A stretch of DNA of 7,163 nucleotides from Verrucomicrobiales bacterium (GTDB taxonomy: Bacteria > Verrucomicrobiota > Verrucomicrobiia > Limisphaerales > RI-55): positions 2,093 through 9,255 of the forward strand of contig DNDP01000218.1 of assembly GCA_003484235.1 (NCBI GenBank), read 5' to 3'. The position numbers were made by a program, and so were the translations under genes. Below the pieces are notes generated by a model, which searched no databases, was not told the DNA's origin, and saw nothing but the letters and a program-made list of their open reading frames with translations. Every line of letters begins with the position of its first letter. The first letter of the stretch is position 1. Below are positions 6,576-7,163 of the stretch, piece after piece.

Positions 6576-7001
6576 TCATTGCAGCGACACGAGCACCAGG
6601 ATCTGCCCCCGGCCTTCGTCCAGTCCGGTCATGGCCTTGCCGATGATCGCGCCGAGCGCGCTGGCATGATCGGTGACCTTCATGCCGTGTCCGGGAGTGT
6701 CGGACGTCGTGATCAGGTCCCCGGGTTCGATGGGCGCCACCGTGGCATCCACGTTGCAATAGACCCGGCCGGTCAATGCGACCGCATGCTGACCGTCGGC
6801 CAGCGTGCCCTGCTGTCGCATGAGCAGTCCGGGGCGCACGCCGCCTGCGCCGCTGATGATGCCTGCAGCGGTCCGGTCGTAAGCCCGCGTGCTGAGGAGG
6901 AGGCTGCCCGGCTTCTCAGGATCAATGCACACGACCATGCCCGCTTCGAGTTGAGCCTCCGGTGTGGAGATGTTGAAACGTTCTGACAGGTCCGCGCCGT
7001 T
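6576..7001 (-). repeat. Copy 2 of the paralogous 141-residue C-terminal head module (fibre B)
   Basis: This 426-base segment has the same length as 1565-1990 and encodes the fibre B head. The proteins align without gaps at about 70% identity. Differences cluster in the first 20 residues and in the loop around GTLADGQHA, while the middle and the last strand are nearly invariant. Confidence 0.85.
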
Positions 7002-7163
7002 GATCTCCAGAACGTCCGCGATGATGCGTCCGGTGCCGCCGTAGTCCGCGTCCAGGGTAATGGCGACGTCACCGTTCGCGTTGCGAAGCCGTATCTCTCC
7101 ATCGCCATCACCGTCGTCGCCATCCAGCGTGATGGTCAGGTCGCCGTTCGCGTTGCGAAGCCG
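6576..7163 (-). CDS. C-terminal part of a second fibre-like surface protein ('fibre B'), 5' end outside window
   Basis: The visible 195 residues are the end of a protein paralogous to fibre A; the start lies beyond the right edge. The first ~50 residues carry strand-turn repeats (RLRNANGDLTITLD, then RLRNANGDVAITLD) separated by an acidic Asp/Gly linker. LDADYGGTGRIIADVLEI follows and matches the same boundary in fibre A (LDADQGGDGRITTQVLQI). The last 141 residues are the conserved head, from DLSERFNI through PGDLITTSDTPGHGM to LVLVSLQ. One head cysteine is shared with fibre A (RVYC) and one is extra (VVCIDP). By analogy the missing part should contain a signal peptide, an N-terminal domain and more shaft repeats. 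The M23 gene begins 39 bases after its stop, so they are probably co-transcribed. Confidence 0.87.
   Translation of the reverse strand, partial: RLRNANGDLTITLDGDDGDGDGEIRLRNANGDVAITLDADYGGTGRIIADVLEINGADLSERFNISTPEAQLEAGMVVCIDPEKPGSLLLSTRAYDRTAAGIISGAGGVRPGLLMRQQGTLADGQHAVALTGRVYCNVDATVAPIEPGDLITTSDTPGHGMKVTDHASALGAIIGKAMTGLDEGRGQILVLVSLQ
7069..7163 (-). repeat. In-frame 72-base tandem repeat in fibre B, running off the window
   Basis: The 23 bases at 7141-7163 match those at 7069-7091 at 22 of 23 positions, exactly 72 bases (24 codons) apart. Both encode RLRNANGD, followed by an ITLD strand. The second copy is incomplete because the window ends. The length equals the average shaft repeat unit of fibre A, so the shaft probably grew by unit duplication. 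Confidence 0.75.

Noticed and set aside
1..7163. Phage or mobile-element origin suggested by fibre-like proteins
   Set aside because: No other phage structural gene, integrase, transposase or terminal repeat is present, and the visible N-termini have secretory signal peptides, which favours cell-surface proteins.

Overview
The window is a GC-rich bacterial stretch in which all four genes lie on the minus strand, so transcription runs from high to low coordinates. All four products look exported; the three visible N-termini carry signal peptides. The best hint of the host is the 673-residue protein at 1565-3586. Its N-terminal domain (YQG, FKFALID, LWSNDG, LTPDQPILSVGYAMMA) and its C-terminal module ending in LVLVSLQ resemble proteins that I recall as abundant in Verrucomicrobiota. 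This placement is an inference from memory; another phylum with similar surface proteins, such as Planctomycetota or Acidobacteriota, cannot be excluded.

Layout in the direction of transcription: (1) 7163-6576, the 3' end of a fibre-like gene ('fibre B'), cut by the window edge; (2) 6536-4122, a secreted M23-family metallopeptidase of 804 residues, beginning 39 bases after fibre B; (3) 4121-3587, a 535-base non-coding region with strong palindromes near the M23 stop and a possible control region for the next genes; (4) 3586-1565, a complete fibre-like gene ('fibre A'); (5) 1529-1, a secreted M4 (thermolysin-family) metallopeptidase, beginning 35 bases after fibre A and cut at its C-terminus by the window edge.

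The striking pattern is a repeated two-gene module: a fibre-like protein with a conserved C-terminal head, followed after 35-39 bases by a secreted zinc metallopeptidase. The two heads align without gaps over 141 residues at about 70% identity by hand count, whereas the two peptidases are unrelated (M4 and M23). The fibres may anchor, target or be processed by the peptidases; that is inference.

The second notable object is the M23 enzyme. Its catalytic domain appears split by about 340 residues containing seven repeats, each with an alternating hydrophobic strand ending in Trp, spaced 47-55 residues apart. This suggests a seven-bladed beta-propeller inserted into a loop of the peptidase fold. 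No tRNA, rRNA, CRISPR array, transposase or phage gene was seen.
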